Shown one piece after another: positions 1-8,847 of a stretch of 64,000 nucleotides of DNA; the first letter of the stretch is position 1, and every line of letters begins with the position of its first letter. Source of the DNA: Chitinophagaceae bacterium (lineage in GTDB: Bacteria > Bacteroidota > Bacteroidia > Chitinophagales > Chitinophagaceae); contig JADBXR010000009.1 of the NCBI GenBank assembly GCA_020403425.1, forward strand, positions 62,001 through 126,000, written 5' to 3'. Made by a program: the position numbers and the translations under genes. The notes beneath the pieces are model-generated. The model was not told the DNA's origin and ran no database searches. It saw only the letters and a program-made list of their open reading frames with translations.

Positions 1-206
1 ACGTGAGCGATTTCGAGTACGAGAAGACCATCGCAGATGCCAACCGTACCCTGGATAAACATATTGAAACGATCTTCCTTACCGGGGAGCCGAAATATAC
101 ATCGGTCGCTTCCACCATTGTCAGGGACATCCTGCGTAACGGCGGAGATGCTTCCCCTTTTCTGCCGGATGCCGTGAACCAAACCTTATATCCCTCCAAA
201 AAATAA
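1..206 (+). CDS. coaD: Phosphopantetheine adenylyltransferase, C-terminal part (5' end outside window)
   Basis: This is the C-terminal 67 residues of an enzyme that transfers AMP from ATP to 4'-phosphopantetheine, the penultimate step of coenzyme A synthesis, in the cytoplasm. The fragment opens with the family motif SDFEYE and carries the late ATP-binding stretch STIVRD, both characteristic of CoaD. The reading frame is open from base 3 back to the window edge, so the true start lies upstream. The stop TAA at 204-206 is followed after 4 bases by the thioesterase gene, so the two are probably co-transcribed. Family identity is firm; the missing N-terminal half cannot be judged. Confidence 0.9.
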   Translation, partial: VSDFEYEKTIADANRTLDKHIETIFLTGEPKYTSVASTIVRDILRNGGDASPFLPDAVNQTLYPSKK

Positions 207-210
207 GTCC

Positions 211-639
211 ATGCCTATCTGGTTCAAAAAAGACCTGCGCCTGGCCGATTTCGAAAACCTGGGCAAGGATACCATGGGGGATCATATCGGGATCCGTTTC
301 TCAGCACTGGGCGATAACTACCTCAAAGCCACCATGCCGGTCGATCATCGGACCAAACAGCCTTATGGACTGTTGCATGGGGGCGCTTCGGTTGCCTTAG
401 CGGAGACCTTGGGCAGTGTGGGTTCTGCGCTGGTGATAGATCCGGAACATTTTATCTGCGTAGGGCAGGAGATCAATGCCAACCATATCCGCAGCGCCCG
501 CAGCGGGCAGGTCACCGGAACCGCAACCCCCATTCATCTCGGCGCCACATCGCATGTGTGGGAGATCAGGATCCACGATGAACAGGACAAGCTGGTCTGC
601 GTAAGCCGGCTAACGGTTGCGATCCTGAAAAAGCGGTAA
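211..639 (+). CDS. Hotdog-fold acyl-CoA thioesterase (PaaI/YdiI type)
   Basis: A 142-residue single-domain hotdog thioesterase, expected to hydrolyse a small acyl-CoA or aryl-CoA in the cytoplasm as a homotetramer. The core motif LLHGGASVALAETLGS at about residues 52-67 is the PaaI/YdiI signature: the HGG turn and the acidic residue at the start of the long helix bind and activate the substrate. The C-terminal strands (VTGTATPIHLG, then VWEIRI) fit the fold. The start ATG lies 4 bases after coaD. The closest characterised relatives include 1,4-dihydroxy-2-naphthoyl-CoA hydrolase (MenI/YdiI) and phenylacetyl-CoA thioesterase, but nothing nearby decides between substrates, so no symbol is given. 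Confidence 0.85.
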   Translation: MPIWFKKDLRLADFENLGKDTMGDHIGIRFSALGDNYLKATMPVDHRTKQPYGLLHGGASVALAETLGSVGSALVIDPEHFICVGQEINANHIRSARSGQVTGTATPIHLGATSHVWEIRIHDEQDKLVCVSRLTVAILKKR

Positions 640-647
640 AACTGTAT

Positions 648-1064
648 TTATATCAGTCCGGCCTTGCTGATCACATCTGTGACATTGTCGTAGGTGTTTT
701 GGAGACAGTCAGCGAGACCTGCACCCTTCACCCATCTGATCTCCAGGATATCTTCTTCCGTTTGCGGTACCAGGTTCTGAGTGCCTTTGGCACGCATGGA
801 AAACCAGTGTGTTTCCTTGATCACTTCTTCCTGCAGAAAACGGTCGAAATATTCGTGGTAACCGATATCGATCAAAGCGCCCAGTTCCAGGTTGGTGGCA
901 CCGGTCTCTTCGGCCACTTCCCGCAAGGCGCAGTCCTCGATCGTTTCACCCTCATCCAACTTGCCCTTGGGCAGGTCCCATTTGCCGCGACGGAAGATCA
1001 TCAACAGTTCACCCGAATCGTTCAGTACCAGTCCGCCACCGGCGATAATTTTCTTTTTCACCAT
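648..1064 (-). CDS. Nudix hydrolase
   Basis: A 138-residue Nudix-domain protein that should hydrolyse a nucleoside diphosphate linked to another moiety. The Nudix box is complete: GKLDEGETIEDCALREVAEE followed by TG at about residues 34-55, with the REVAEE glutamates that bind magnesium. It converges with the thioesterase (stops 8 bases apart) and diverges from pyrE. The start ATG (1062-1064) precedes MVKKKIIAGGG, the normal opening of the fold. Substrate cannot be told; dinucleoside polyphosphates, NDP-sugars and oxidised nucleotides are all possible. Confidence 0.88.
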   Translation of the reverse strand: MVKKKIIAGGGLVLNDSGELLMIFRRGKWDLPKGKLDEGETIEDCALREVAEETGATNLELGALIDIGYHEYFDRFLQEEVIKETHWFSMRAKGTQNLVPQTEEDILEIRWVKGAGLADCLQNTYDNVTDVISKAGLI

Positions 1065-1146
1065 GATGCTTCAAATGTGAACAGTTTTTCTCAATTTCCC
1101 AAACCTGCCGGTGGGTGATGGGCGGTAATTATCTTATTTTCGCTGC

Positions 1147-1779
1147 ATGACAAACGAAAAAGCCGTAGCTGAAAAACTGCTGCAGGTAGCTGCTGTAAAA
1201 CTGAGTCCGGAAAAGCCCTTTACCTGGGCCAGTGGCTGGAAAAGCCCTATTTACTGTGATAACCGAAGGGTATTATCCTTCCCTTTTGTACGCGATTTCA
1301 TCAAAAGTGAAATGTGTAATGTGATATTCGAACATTTTCCTGCAGCTGAAGTGCTGGCAGGCGTGGCTACAGCAGGTATTCCCTGGGGAGCCATGGCTGC
1401 CGACCAGTTAAAGCTGCCGTATATCTATGTGCGTCCGAAGCCCAAAGAACATGGACTGGGCAACCAGATCGAAGGGCATTACACGCCGGGGCAGCGGGTG
1501 CTGGTGATCGAGGATCTGATCTCTACCGGTAAAAGCAGTTTACAGGTGGTTGACGTACTCCGTAATGCCGGTGTGGAAGTGGTGGGCATGGTGTCCATCT
1601 TCACTTATGGTTTTGCTGTGGCCGACAAGGCTTTTGCAGATGCCGGCGTACCCTACCGCTCGCTCACCAACTATGCCAACCTCATCAGTCTGGCGGTTGA
1701 AAAGGGACAGGTATCGGCCGATACGGAACAACTGCTGCTTTCCTGGCGCAACGACCCGGCCAGTTGGCAGGGGATCTGA
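1147..1779 (+). CDS. pyrE: Orotate phosphoribosyltransferase
   Basis: A 210-residue enzyme that joins orotate to PRPP to give orotidine 5'-monophosphate in de novo pyrimidine synthesis. The PRPP-binding motif VLVIEDLISTGKSS sits at about residues 118-131, and the flexible-loop region YVRPKPKEHGLGNQIEG precedes it, as in bacterial PyrE. The length is typical. It diverges from the Nudix gene; TATTTTCG at 1135-1142, just ahead of the start, resembles the phylum's TAnnTTTG -7 element, suggesting a very short leader. The exported protein at 1804 follows after 24 bases and may share the transcript, but has no evident functional link. Confidence 0.95.
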   Translation: MTNEKAVAEKLLQVAAVKLSPEKPFTWASGWKSPIYCDNRRVLSFPFVRDFIKSEMCNVIFEHFPAAEVLAGVATAGIPWGAMAADQLKLPYIYVRPKPKEHGLGNQIEGHYTPGQRVLVIEDLISTGKSSLQVVDVLRNAGVEVVGMVSIFTYGFAVADKAFADAGVPYRSLTNYANLISLAVEKGQVSADTEQLLLSWRNDPASWQGI

Positions 1780-1803
1780 ACATGGATATAAAAATCTGAT
1801 CGT

Positions 1804-2208
1804 ATGAAAAAGCTATTGGTAATGACCGGTTTCTTGCTGGCAACTGTCTTCGTGGTCAAGGCACAGCAACCCAAACCGGAATGGGTGACCATCAAATCGG
1901 CGAACCTGCGTTGCTGGGAGTGTAAAGAACGTCTGGACAAGTACCTGCTGATGGAGAACAAAGCCCAGATGGAAAGCGGTATGATGCAGTGGAAGATCAA
2001 CCTGCTGCAGGGCGAGATCAAAGTACAGTTCCTGCCAGATCGGACCAATGCATTGGCCATCAAAGCTGCCCTGAACAATGCCGGTTTCGATGCAGATACT
2101 GATAAAGCAGAGGAAGAAGCGTATAAAAAACTCCCCCCCATCTGTAAACGCCCGGAAGACGGCGGAGGCCCGCAGAAAGGCAAACCCTGTCATATGCAGC
2201 CGTATTGA
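1804..2208 (+). CDS. Exported HMA-like (heavy-metal-associated fold) protein
   Basis: A 134-residue exported protein. Residues 1-20 are a signal peptide ending before QQPKPEW. Strand and helix spacing (WVTIKSANLRCWECKERLD, then EIKVQFLPDRT, then AALNNAGFDAD) follows the babbab layout of heavy-metal-associated domains such as copper chaperones. The usual metal site MxCxxC appears as LRCWEC, so two cysteines are kept. The tail is rich in Cys, Lys and His (CKRPEDGGGPQKGKPCHM), which could add metal ligands. An envelope metal-binding role is inferred from the fold. It may be co-transcribed with pyrE. Confidence 0.65.
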   Translation: MKKLLVMTGFLLATVFVVKAQQPKPEWVTIKSANLRCWECKERLDKYLLMENKAQMESGMMQWKINLLQGEIKVQFLPDRTNALAIKAALNNAGFDADTDKAEEEAYKKLPPICKRPEDGGGPQKGKPCHMQPY

Positions 2209-2718
2209 ATGTTGAATGATAAGCAAGGAATGTTGAACGCTGAAGTGAGGGGGATTTTTGCTTTGTTTGTGTTGTCGCCATGGTGGGAAATGATGAAACC
2301 CTGTAAAAGGCCAATACCCAAAATGCCCTCGCGAACAACTACTTAGCAAGCTACCTCAAAATAACCCAATGCGCCAATACGCTAATACGCCAATGCGCGA
2401 ATGGAACAGAGGAACAGAGGAGCAAGGAACGGACGAAGGAGAGGGAATAATGAATATTGAGCAAGGAATGTTGAACGCTGAAGTGGGAGCTTTGGCGTTT
2501 TTATTTTGCCGCCATGGTGGGAAATGATGAAACCCTGTAAAAGGCCAATACCCCAAAATAAACCAATGCGCCAATACGCTAATACGCCAATGCGCGAATG
2601 GAACAAATGAACGCTGAAGTGGGGAGCTTTGGCGTTTTTTAGTTGCTTGAGTTGTAACCGCCCTTCTGAAATCCTCACACTTCAACATTCATCTGTTCCT
2701 TGTTCATCTGTTCATAAT
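2209..2718. repeat. Intergenic spacer with two and a half copies of a degenerate repeat of about 240 bp
   Basis: This 510-base spacer holds no plausible gene. The same blocks occur in the same order. Block A (GCAAGGAATGTTGAACGCTG and onward) is at 2223-2247 and 2461-2485, with a shorter third copy at about 2607-2622. Block B (starting CGCCATGGTGGGAAATGATG) is at 2276-2320 and 2510-2554. Block C (starting CCAATGCGCCAATACGCTAA) is at 2366-2407 and 2563-2604. Spacing between copies changes from 238 to 234 to 197 bases, so small indels have accumulated. The short phrase GAGCTTTGGCGTTTTT ends the second and third copies. It lies between convergent genes. Confidence 0.85.
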
Positions 2719-3165
2719 TCAAAAGAGATCCAGCTTGTGCCTAGATTCATAACTGAAGGGTACATTGGTGAAAAAGCCTGCTTTCCCCACCCGGGTGGTG
2801 CCTTTTACCTGAACCAGGACTTCTTTGCTGAACAGGAGGTTCAGGCTGTTTTTGACAATGGTCTTCATATCTACCGCGATCCTGGAGGGGAGGTTGAATT
2901 CAGCTTTCCGGGGGATATGCATCAGCGTGTCCAGCTGGTACTTGCCCAGGTAGCTGTTGTCGATATAGATGTCGCAGTCCACTTTTTTCAGGTCCACCCC
3001 AAAACCATTGGGGTTGTAGTATACCAGGTCCATGGCCAGGAGGGTCTTGTCGAACCCCATATTTTCGATCTTGACATTTTTGATGGAACGGTAATCGAAG
3101 CCCTGCGGTTTCTGGCAGGCGAACAGGAAAAGGGCCAATAAGGCCAATAGGGAGGTCTTCTTCAA
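2719..3165 (-). CDS. LEA type 2-like lipoprotein
   Basis: A small lipoprotein of about 148 residues. A TTG start at 3163-3165 gives a classical lipoprotein signal, KKTSLLALLALFLFAC, with the lipidated Cys at residue 17; an upstream TTG at 3184-3186 is possible but sits on a promoter-like TATTTTG. There is no ATG choice. The rest (IENMGFDKTLLAMDLVYYNP, then DIYIDNSYLGKYQ, then FNLPSRIAVDMKTIV) matches LEA type 2 / water-stress-and-hypersensitive beta-sandwich proteins, where the family strand ends in YYNPN. Such proteins are envelope-associated in Bacteroidota; their function is unknown. Confidence 0.72.
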   Translation of the reverse strand: MKKTSLLALLALFLFACQKPQGFDYRSIKNVKIENMGFDKTLLAMDLVYYNPNGFGVDLKKVDCDIYIDNSYLGKYQLDTLMHIPRKAEFNLPSRIAVDMKTIVKNSLNLLFSKEVLVQVKGTTRVGKAGFFTNVPFSYESRHKLDLF

Positions 3166-3416
3166 GTGGAATGATTTGGCCTGCAAAATAGGAGAGACTC
3201 GCCGATTTTCAAGAGACAGTCTTGTTAAATGCGGTATATTTGGTACTAAAATAGTTAGCTTTTAGAGGTAAAATCATGGAATTTCATGAAACTAATTTTA
3301 TTAGCTTTTAATTTTATAGCATAAATAATTAATAATCAAATATTTAGATAAGTTTACTTTATTTAAATAAATAACTAATAGGCGATCAAAAACCACTTAA
3401 ATCCATTGGATCCGAA
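3166..3416. other. AT-rich spacer upstream of the WbqC-like gene
   Basis: From about 3210 to 3416 the sequence is strikingly AT-rich, unlike the neighbouring genes. I see no gene, tRNA or clear terminator. A 10-base palindrome TTTCATGAAA lies near 3282. The AT-rich character continues into the first 35-40 codons of the next gene, so the composition border lies inside that gene and not at its start. Confidence 0.6.
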
Positions 3417-4058
3417 ATGCTTAAACAAGATCAACATAATAACACTTTATTAATTGATTGTCAATTTTTTGGAACAATTGATTATTATAAAATTTTGTTT
3501 CAATTCTCAAATATTGAAATTGAGCAATATGAAACCTACCAGAAAATGAGTTTTCGTAACCGATGTATGGTTGCGGGTAGCAATGGTGTGGTGGGGTTGT
3601 CGGTTCCGATAGAAAAAGGCAGGGGGCAGCGGGAGCTGATGAAGGATACGAGGATCAGTCGCGAAGGCAACTGGCGGATACAACATTGGCGGACCATTGC
3701 CTCCTGTTACAGCCGGGCGCCTTTTTTTGAATTCTACAGCGATGGGGTGCATGACCTATTACTGAGGGACCCTGTTTTTCTGCTCGATTGGAACCTGGAG
3801 ATCCTGGATTGGCTGAAACGCGTCCTGAAACTGCCCGCCGCGATCCACAGGAGCCCGGAGTACCGGAAAACTGCCCCTGAAGGCATGACGGACCTGCGGA
3901 ACCGGTTCTTACCTAAGAACTACCAGACAGTACCCTGGGAGCTGAAGTATACCCAGGTATTCGAAGACCGCATCGGCTTCCAGCCCAACCTTTGTATCCT
4001 TGATCTTTTGTTCTGCTGTGGCCCTGAAACAAGGGGTATGTTGCAGACAACAATTTGA
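3417..4058 (+). CDS. WbqC-like family protein
   Basis: A 213-residue protein of the WbqC family, found in polysaccharide-synthesis loci of other bacteria and thought to take part in sugar or amino-acyl transfer, without a settled reaction. Family features seen: LIDCQFFGTIDYYKIL near the N terminus, the phrase SFRNRCMVAGSNGVVGLSVP at about residues 45-64, and QHWRTIASCYSRAPFFEFY at about residues 90-108. The first 35-40 codons are AT-rich (CAA, AAT, TTA, ATT) while the remainder uses the GC-richer codons of the neighbours, so the gene is a composition mosaic. It sits alone, ahead of a large T9SS cargo gene. Confidence 0.82.
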   Translation: MLKQDQHNNTLLIDCQFFGTIDYYKILFQFSNIEIEQYETYQKMSFRNRCMVAGSNGVVGLSVPIEKGRGQRELMKDTRISREGNWRIQHWRTIASCYSRAPFFEFYSDGVHDLLLRDPVFLLDWNLEILDWLKRVLKLPAAIHRSPEYRKTAPEGMTDLRNRFLPKNYQTVPWELKYTQVFEDRIGFQPNLCILDLLFCCGPETRGMLQTTI

Positions 4059-4159
4059 GGTTTTAATGCGTCTTTAAACGGGTTCTTACACCGAGATGCC
4101 GTAATTTTAATATTCGTGTGTCCATCAATAAGATAGGCTTCGAATCATTGATCGCCCCC

Positions 4160-7100
4160 ATGAAGTATAATCGTTTTCTGCTAGTTGTTTTGGTTACCCT
4201 GATATACTCAGTTTTGCCTGCACAGGATTTTTCAAATAAAGGAAAGGAGTTTTGGCTTTGTTTTCCGACACATGTACCTAACTCAGCTTTAGCCAAGATG
4301 TCATTATTTGTGACATCTGATCAGAATTCATCAGGAGTAATTACTGTCGGATCTTTTTCTACCACATTTACAGTAACTGCAAATCAAGTTTCAGCTGGAA
4401 TTGATATTCCGTATTCTTATGCACATATATCTTCATCCGAAGCTGGATCTGTTATCAAAAATAAAGGCATTCATGTAAAAGTTGATGATGGGAAGCCTGC
4501 TATTGTCTTATATGCACACATATATGCCAATGCTCGAAGTGAGGCATCTTTGATTTTACCTACCAATGTCTTGGGTAAAAAGTATTTTACTTCGAATTAC
4601 ATTCAAACAAAAGGTTCGGGCTTATTTGCAGGTGTTATTCAACCCTATCGATCTCAGTTTAATATAATTGCTGTTGAGGCAAATACCTCAATTAAGTACC
4701 AACTAAGAAAAAATGGTGTGTTAGACAATACAACAACTACTATTACTTTGTCGGAAGCTGGCGATATCCTTGAAATTCAAGATAGTTTGGACCTTACGGG
4801 TTCTGTTATCGAGTCATTTACAGCGGGGAGCGGACAATCTTGTAAAAAAATTGCAGTTTTTTCTGGAAGTTCTAATATAAACATTGGGAAGATAGTAGGA
4901 ACCAATAATCAACCTGGATCGTCTACGGATCCGCTATTTCAACAGTGTTATCCGGTTAATACATGGGGAAAAAGTTTTGGGTTAGTCCCATTTGTTTCGG
5001 CTACAAGTTCTTTCCAATACCGTGTAATCGCGGCTGAAGATAATACAACGATTAATATAGATGGAACAATAATTAAATTGAATTCAGGGGAGTTTTACCC
5101 TTCTTTTCCGATAGGCGCCAACACTCAGCAAGTAGCTGTTTCAAGTCCTTTTCTAATTACAGCCGATAAACCGATCTCTGTAGCACAGTACATGCTTTCA
5201 TCAAATGTAAATGGGTATTCACCTACTAATAATCAAGGGGATCCTGAAATGGTCATTCTTAATCCTATTGAACAGAACATTTCCGATATATCAGTGTTCT
5301 CCTCAAAACTTGAGAATATTACAGTTCAATACTTGAATATCTTTACAAAGTATTCTAATATTTCGTCATTTAGAATTAATGGATCTGCACCAAAGATTGC
5401 ACCGGTCAGACTTCCTGCACCTAACGATGAATACGCTTATCTTATAGAAAATCTCTCTACTTATCCTACTAATTCTTTCCGTCTAACTGCTAATGATGGG
5501 TTTAATGGGATTTGTTATGGAATCGGAAACGTAGAATCTTATGGTTATTCAGCAGGAACTAGTCTACGTGATTTTACCCCTACTGCGATTTTTCAAAATC
5601 CTTTTGGAAGAATTGATTCTTCAGTAACCTGTATAAATACACCTTTGCAGTTTTCTGTGCCTCTCAGTTTTGTGCCAACTACCATCAAGTGGGATTTCTC
5701 AGCCGCGCCGAATATTGCTCCTGCCACTGCCATAGGCCCTTTAGCAAGTTTTACGGCAGACAGTAGCAAATCTCTGAATGGACAGAAATTGTCGTATTAC
5801 AGTCCCGGCAAGACCTTCACATTCACCAATGCCAATTCGGCTGCTTTACGTGATACTATTAAACTATACACAACTTCCGCCACACCCGATGGTTGTGGCA
5901 GCACCGACCAGATATTCACCATACCGGTAACCGTAAAGGACCTGCCGGTGGCCAAATTCACGGTCGCGGCAGGGGGCTGTGCCAACGATCCGGTCACCCT
6001 CACCGATCAGAGTACCGCTACCCAGGGAACCATTAAACGCTGGTTCTGGGATTTTGGTGACGGTACCACTGCCGATCTCACGACTGCAACGGTTCCACCC
6101 AAAGTATACAATAGCCCGGCGGCCTATACCATCAAACTGAAAGCGGTATCGGATATCGGCTGTTTGTCTGCCGAAGTTTCGCAGACCGTTCAGCAAAGCG
6201 CCAAACCGGTGGCCAATTTTTCCGCATCGACCCTAAGATGCATCGACAAGGATGTTGTATTCACCGATGCCTCCACCACCGCCACAGGCACCCTTGCCAA
6301 ATGGACCTGGGACCTGGCTGATGGCAAAACTGTTATCGTGAATTCCTCCAACGCAGCTGTTACCACCCAGTATACATCCGATGGGGTCAAGGCTGTAAGT
6401 CTGAAAGTGGCCACCACCACCGGTTGTGAGAGTGATCCCTATAAGCCGGCATTTGCCATCAATCCGAGTCCGCAGCCAGGATTCACTTTACCCGAGGTCT
6501 GTTTGAGTGATGCTTTTGCAGTATTCACAGATACCTCTAAAATATCAGACGGTTCCGAAGCGCAGTTCAAATACCAGTGGAACTTCAATGCAGGTACACC
6601 GGCCGTTAGTCCGGGTCCGAATATCAGCAGCAGTACATTGAAGAACCCGCAGATCAAATACGCCAAATCCGATGTGTACAAAGTATCGCTTACCCTTACC
6701 TCCAAAGATGGTTGTGTGGCCAGCCTGGTGCAGGATTTTACGGTGAACGGAAGTATTCCCAAAGCGGCATTCGATTTTGCCAACGCGGCCCCGTATTGTG
6801 GTGTTAAACCGGTGAAACTGCGCAACAACTCCACCGTAGACTTCGGGGGCGTGACCCGGCTGGAGATCTACTGGGATTTTGCGAATGCCCCAACCGTGAA
6901 GGAAGTGGATGAGAACCCGGTACCCGGTAAGATCTATCCGCATGCCTATCCTGATCCAACGGCTCCTAAGACCTACACCATCCGATTGGTGGCCTATTCG
7001 GGCGGCACCGCCTGTGTGGATGGCACTACGCAGACCATCACTGTGTATCCGCAGCCGAAAGCAGCTTTCAACGTGTCGGCAAGTCAGTTATGTTATGGCG

Positions 7101-7810
7101 ATATCGTGAACTTTACCGATAAGAGTTATGCTGGGTCCAGCGCCATCAGTAAATGGGTATGGGACCTGGGGGGAGGTGCTTCCTCTGCCGTACAGAATCC
7201 CAATAAACAATTCAATGATTCCGGATCGTTCATAACCCGTCTCTATTTCTTCAATAACGATGGCTGTATCAGCGATACGGCCACACAGTCCCTTACCGTT
7301 TATCCCAATCCTAAATTGCTGTTACCGCACATGATCACGGTATTGGCTGGTGGACAGGTCACGCTTACTCCGACCTATGTGTTTGGAAATGAGCTGAGTT
7401 ATCTCTGGACACCCCCCACATACCTCAGCAGCGATACCGCTGCCACCCCCAAAGCCATTCCGGATGATGATATCACTTATCAATTAAAGTTGACTGCACG
7501 TGGCGGATGTTCGGTAACGGATACTATTTTTATACGGGTTTTAAAGGGACCAGAAGTGCCGAATGCCTTCTCGCCCAACGGCGATGGCATCCATGATACC
7601 TGGAAGATCAAATACCTGGACGGCTATCCGGGGGCTACGATCGACGTGTACAACCGCTACGGGCAGATCGTGTTTCGTTCACTGGGGTACGATAAGGAAT
7701 GGGACGGCACCCGCAACGGCAACCCTTTACCCGTGGGAACGTATTATTATATCATCAATCCAAGAAACGGGCGGCAGATCATTACGGGATCGGTCACCCT
7801 GATAAAGTAA
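4160..7810 (+). CDS. Large secreted T9SS type B protein with IgGFc-binding-like and PKD domains
   Basis: A 1216-residue exported protein. ATG at 4160 starts a clear signal peptide (MKYNRFLLVVLVTLIYSVLP, cleaved before QDFSNKG); an earlier GTG in frame would only add residues before it. About residues 20-480 resemble the IgGFc-binding domain of Bacteroidota surface proteins (opening GKEFWLCFPTH). From about 600 come roughly four to five PKD-like repeats (phrases such as WFWDFGDGTT). The last 85 residues are the gliding-motility-associated C-terminal domain (VPNAFSPNGDGIHDTWKI, then VYNRYGQIVF, then GTYYYII), the type B signal for T9SS export. Codon use changes abruptly near 5690 from AT-rich to the GC-richer local norm. 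The following gene is its typical PorP/SprF partner. Confidence 0.9.
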   Translation: MKYNRFLLVVLVTLIYSVLPAQDFSNKGKEFWLCFPTHVPNSALAKMSLFVTSDQNSSGVITVGSFSTTFTVTANQVSAGIDIPYSYAHISSSEAGSVIKNKGIHVKVDDGKPAIVLYAHIYANARSEASLILPTNVLGKKYFTSNYIQTKGSGLFAGVIQPYRSQFNIIAVEANTSIKYQLRKNGVLDNTTTTITLSEAGDILEIQDSLDLTGSVIESFTAGSGQSCKKIAVFSGSSNINIGKIVGTNNQPGSSTDPLFQQCYPVNTWGKSFGLVPFVSATSSFQYRVIAAEDNTTINIDGTIIKLNSGEFYPSFPIGANTQQVAVSSPFLITADKPISVAQYMLSSNVNGYSPTNNQGDPEMVILNPIEQNISDISVFSSKLENITVQYLNIFTKYSNISSFRINGSAPKIAPVRLPAPNDEYAYLIENLSTYPTNSFRLTANDGFNGICYGIGNVESYGYSAGTSLRDFTPTAIFQNPFGRIDSSVTCINTPLQFSVPLSFVPTTIKWDFSAAPNIAPATAIGPLASFTADSSKSLNGQKLSYYSPGKTFTFTNANSAALRDTIKLYTTSATPDGCGSTDQIFTIPVTVKDLPVAKFTVAAGGCANDPVTLTDQSTATQGTIKRWFWDFGDGTTADLTTATVPPKVYNSPAAYTIKLKAVSDIGCLSAEVSQTVQQSAKPVANFSASTLRCIDKDVVFTDASTTATGTLAKWTWDLADGKTVIVNSSNAAVTTQYTSDGVKAVSLKVATTTGCESDPYKPAFAINPSPQPGFTLPEVCLSDAFAVFTDTSKISDGSEAQFKYQWNFNAGTPAVSPGPNISSSTLKNPQIKYAKSDVYKVSLTLTSKDGCVASLVQDFTVNGSIPKAAFDFANAAPYCGVKPVKLRNNSTVDFGGVTRLEIYWDFANAPTVKEVDENPVPGKIYPHAYPDPTAPKTYTIRLVAYSGGTACVDGTTQTITVYPQPKAAFNVSASQLCYGDIVNFTDKSYAGSSAISKWVWDLGGGASSAVQNPNKQFNDSGSFITRLYFFNNDGCISDTATQSLTVYPNPKLLLPHMITVLAGGQVTLTPTYVFGNELSYLWTPPTYLSSDTAATPKAIPDDDITYQLKLTARGGCSVTDTIFIRVLKGPEVPNAFSPNGDGIHDTWKIKYLDGYPGATIDVYNRYGQIVFRSLGYDKEWDGTRNGNPLPVGTYYYIINPRNGRQIITGSVTLIK

Positions 7811-7814
7811 GTAT

Positions 7815-8843
7815 ATGCGAATCAAACAGTTCATGATAGGGATCGCTTTGGTAGGCTGCCTCACGGCGGCGGCGCAACAACGCCCATACTATACCCAGTA
7901 TATCATGAACAACTATATCATCAATCCTGCCGTGGCGGGAATTGAGAATTACTGGGACGTGAAAGCCAGTCACCGACTGCAATAGGTGGGCCTGCAGGAT
8001 GCGCCGGTCACCACTTATCTCACCATACATGGCCCACTGAAGAAGAGTGATTATGACGACAGGGGATCGGCCACCAGTTTCCGGGCTAGCGGACAGAACC
8101 CAAGGGGAGAGGCCTACTGGCGCGATTATACCGCACCAGACCCGCACCATGGGGTAGGATTCACCATGCTCAACGATAAAACGGGCCCACTGAATCGTTT
8201 TGCGATGTATGGCACGTATTCCTATCACCTGAGCCTTTCACCAACCACTTCACTGGCGGCCGGTGCATCGGTCGGCTTCACCAATATGAGCCTGGATGCC
8301 AGTAAACTGAATTTTGGCGGTACCACCGTTGATCCTGCTGTGGCGGGCAGTGGTGTCATCAACCGCATCAAACCGGATATCAGCGCCGGCCTTTGGTTGT
8401 ACTCTCGAAACTATTTTGTAGGCGTAGCCGCACAACAGATCATACCGCAGCAGATCGCTTTCTCTGATAATACCGTGTATCTCCAGAACGGGAAATTGTT
8501 GCCGCACCTTTTTGTAAGTGCGGGATACCGTATGCAGTTATCCGATGATATCAGCCTGCTGCCTTCCATGTTATTGCGGTATATCAGCCCCTTGCCACTG
8601 GGCTTCGACCTGAATACCAAAGTTCAGTACCAGGACCTGCTCTGGGCCGGAGCCTCTTACCGCTACCAGGATGGTTTTGCGGCCATGGTCGGACTGAACC
8701 TGAACCGTAACATCAATATCGGGTATTCTTACGATGTGCAGACCTCCAACCTGAATACAGTGAGTCGCGGTACCCACGAGATACTGATCGGTTTCCTGTT
8801 GGGGAACAAATACGGCGACTGGTGTCCGCGTAATCTCTGGTAA
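7815..8843 (+). pseudogene. PorP/SprF family T9SS outer-membrane protein interrupted by an in-frame TAG
   Basis: Read through, this frame is 342 codons long, normal for the PorP/SprF family of outer-membrane beta-barrel proteins that accompany T9SS cargo. ATG at 7815 starts a signal peptide (MRIKQFMIGIALVGCLTAAA) followed by the family opening YYTQYIMNNYIINPAVAG. At codon 57 (7983-7985) the frame has TAG between SHRLQ and VGLQDAPVT; the family normally has Trp here (QWVG), so a single TGG to TAG change explains it. Downstream the frame stays open for 285 codons with beta-barrel character up to the stop at 8841-8843. Either a real nonsense mutation or a sequence error. Confidence 0.88.
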
Positions 8844-8847
8844 TTGG

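Noticed and set aside
2356..2688. Minus-strand frames with a repeated WPFTGFHHFPPW phrase
   Set aside because: The repeated peptide only mirrors the duplicated non-coding blocks; no start region, fold or codon bias supports a gene.
7983..7985. Programmed readthrough or selenocysteine/pyrrolysine-like decoding of the stop in the PorP/SprF gene
   Set aside because: The codon is TAG, no pyrrolysine genes or structured element are seen next to it, and the family has an ordinary Trp here; a point mutation or base error is simpler.
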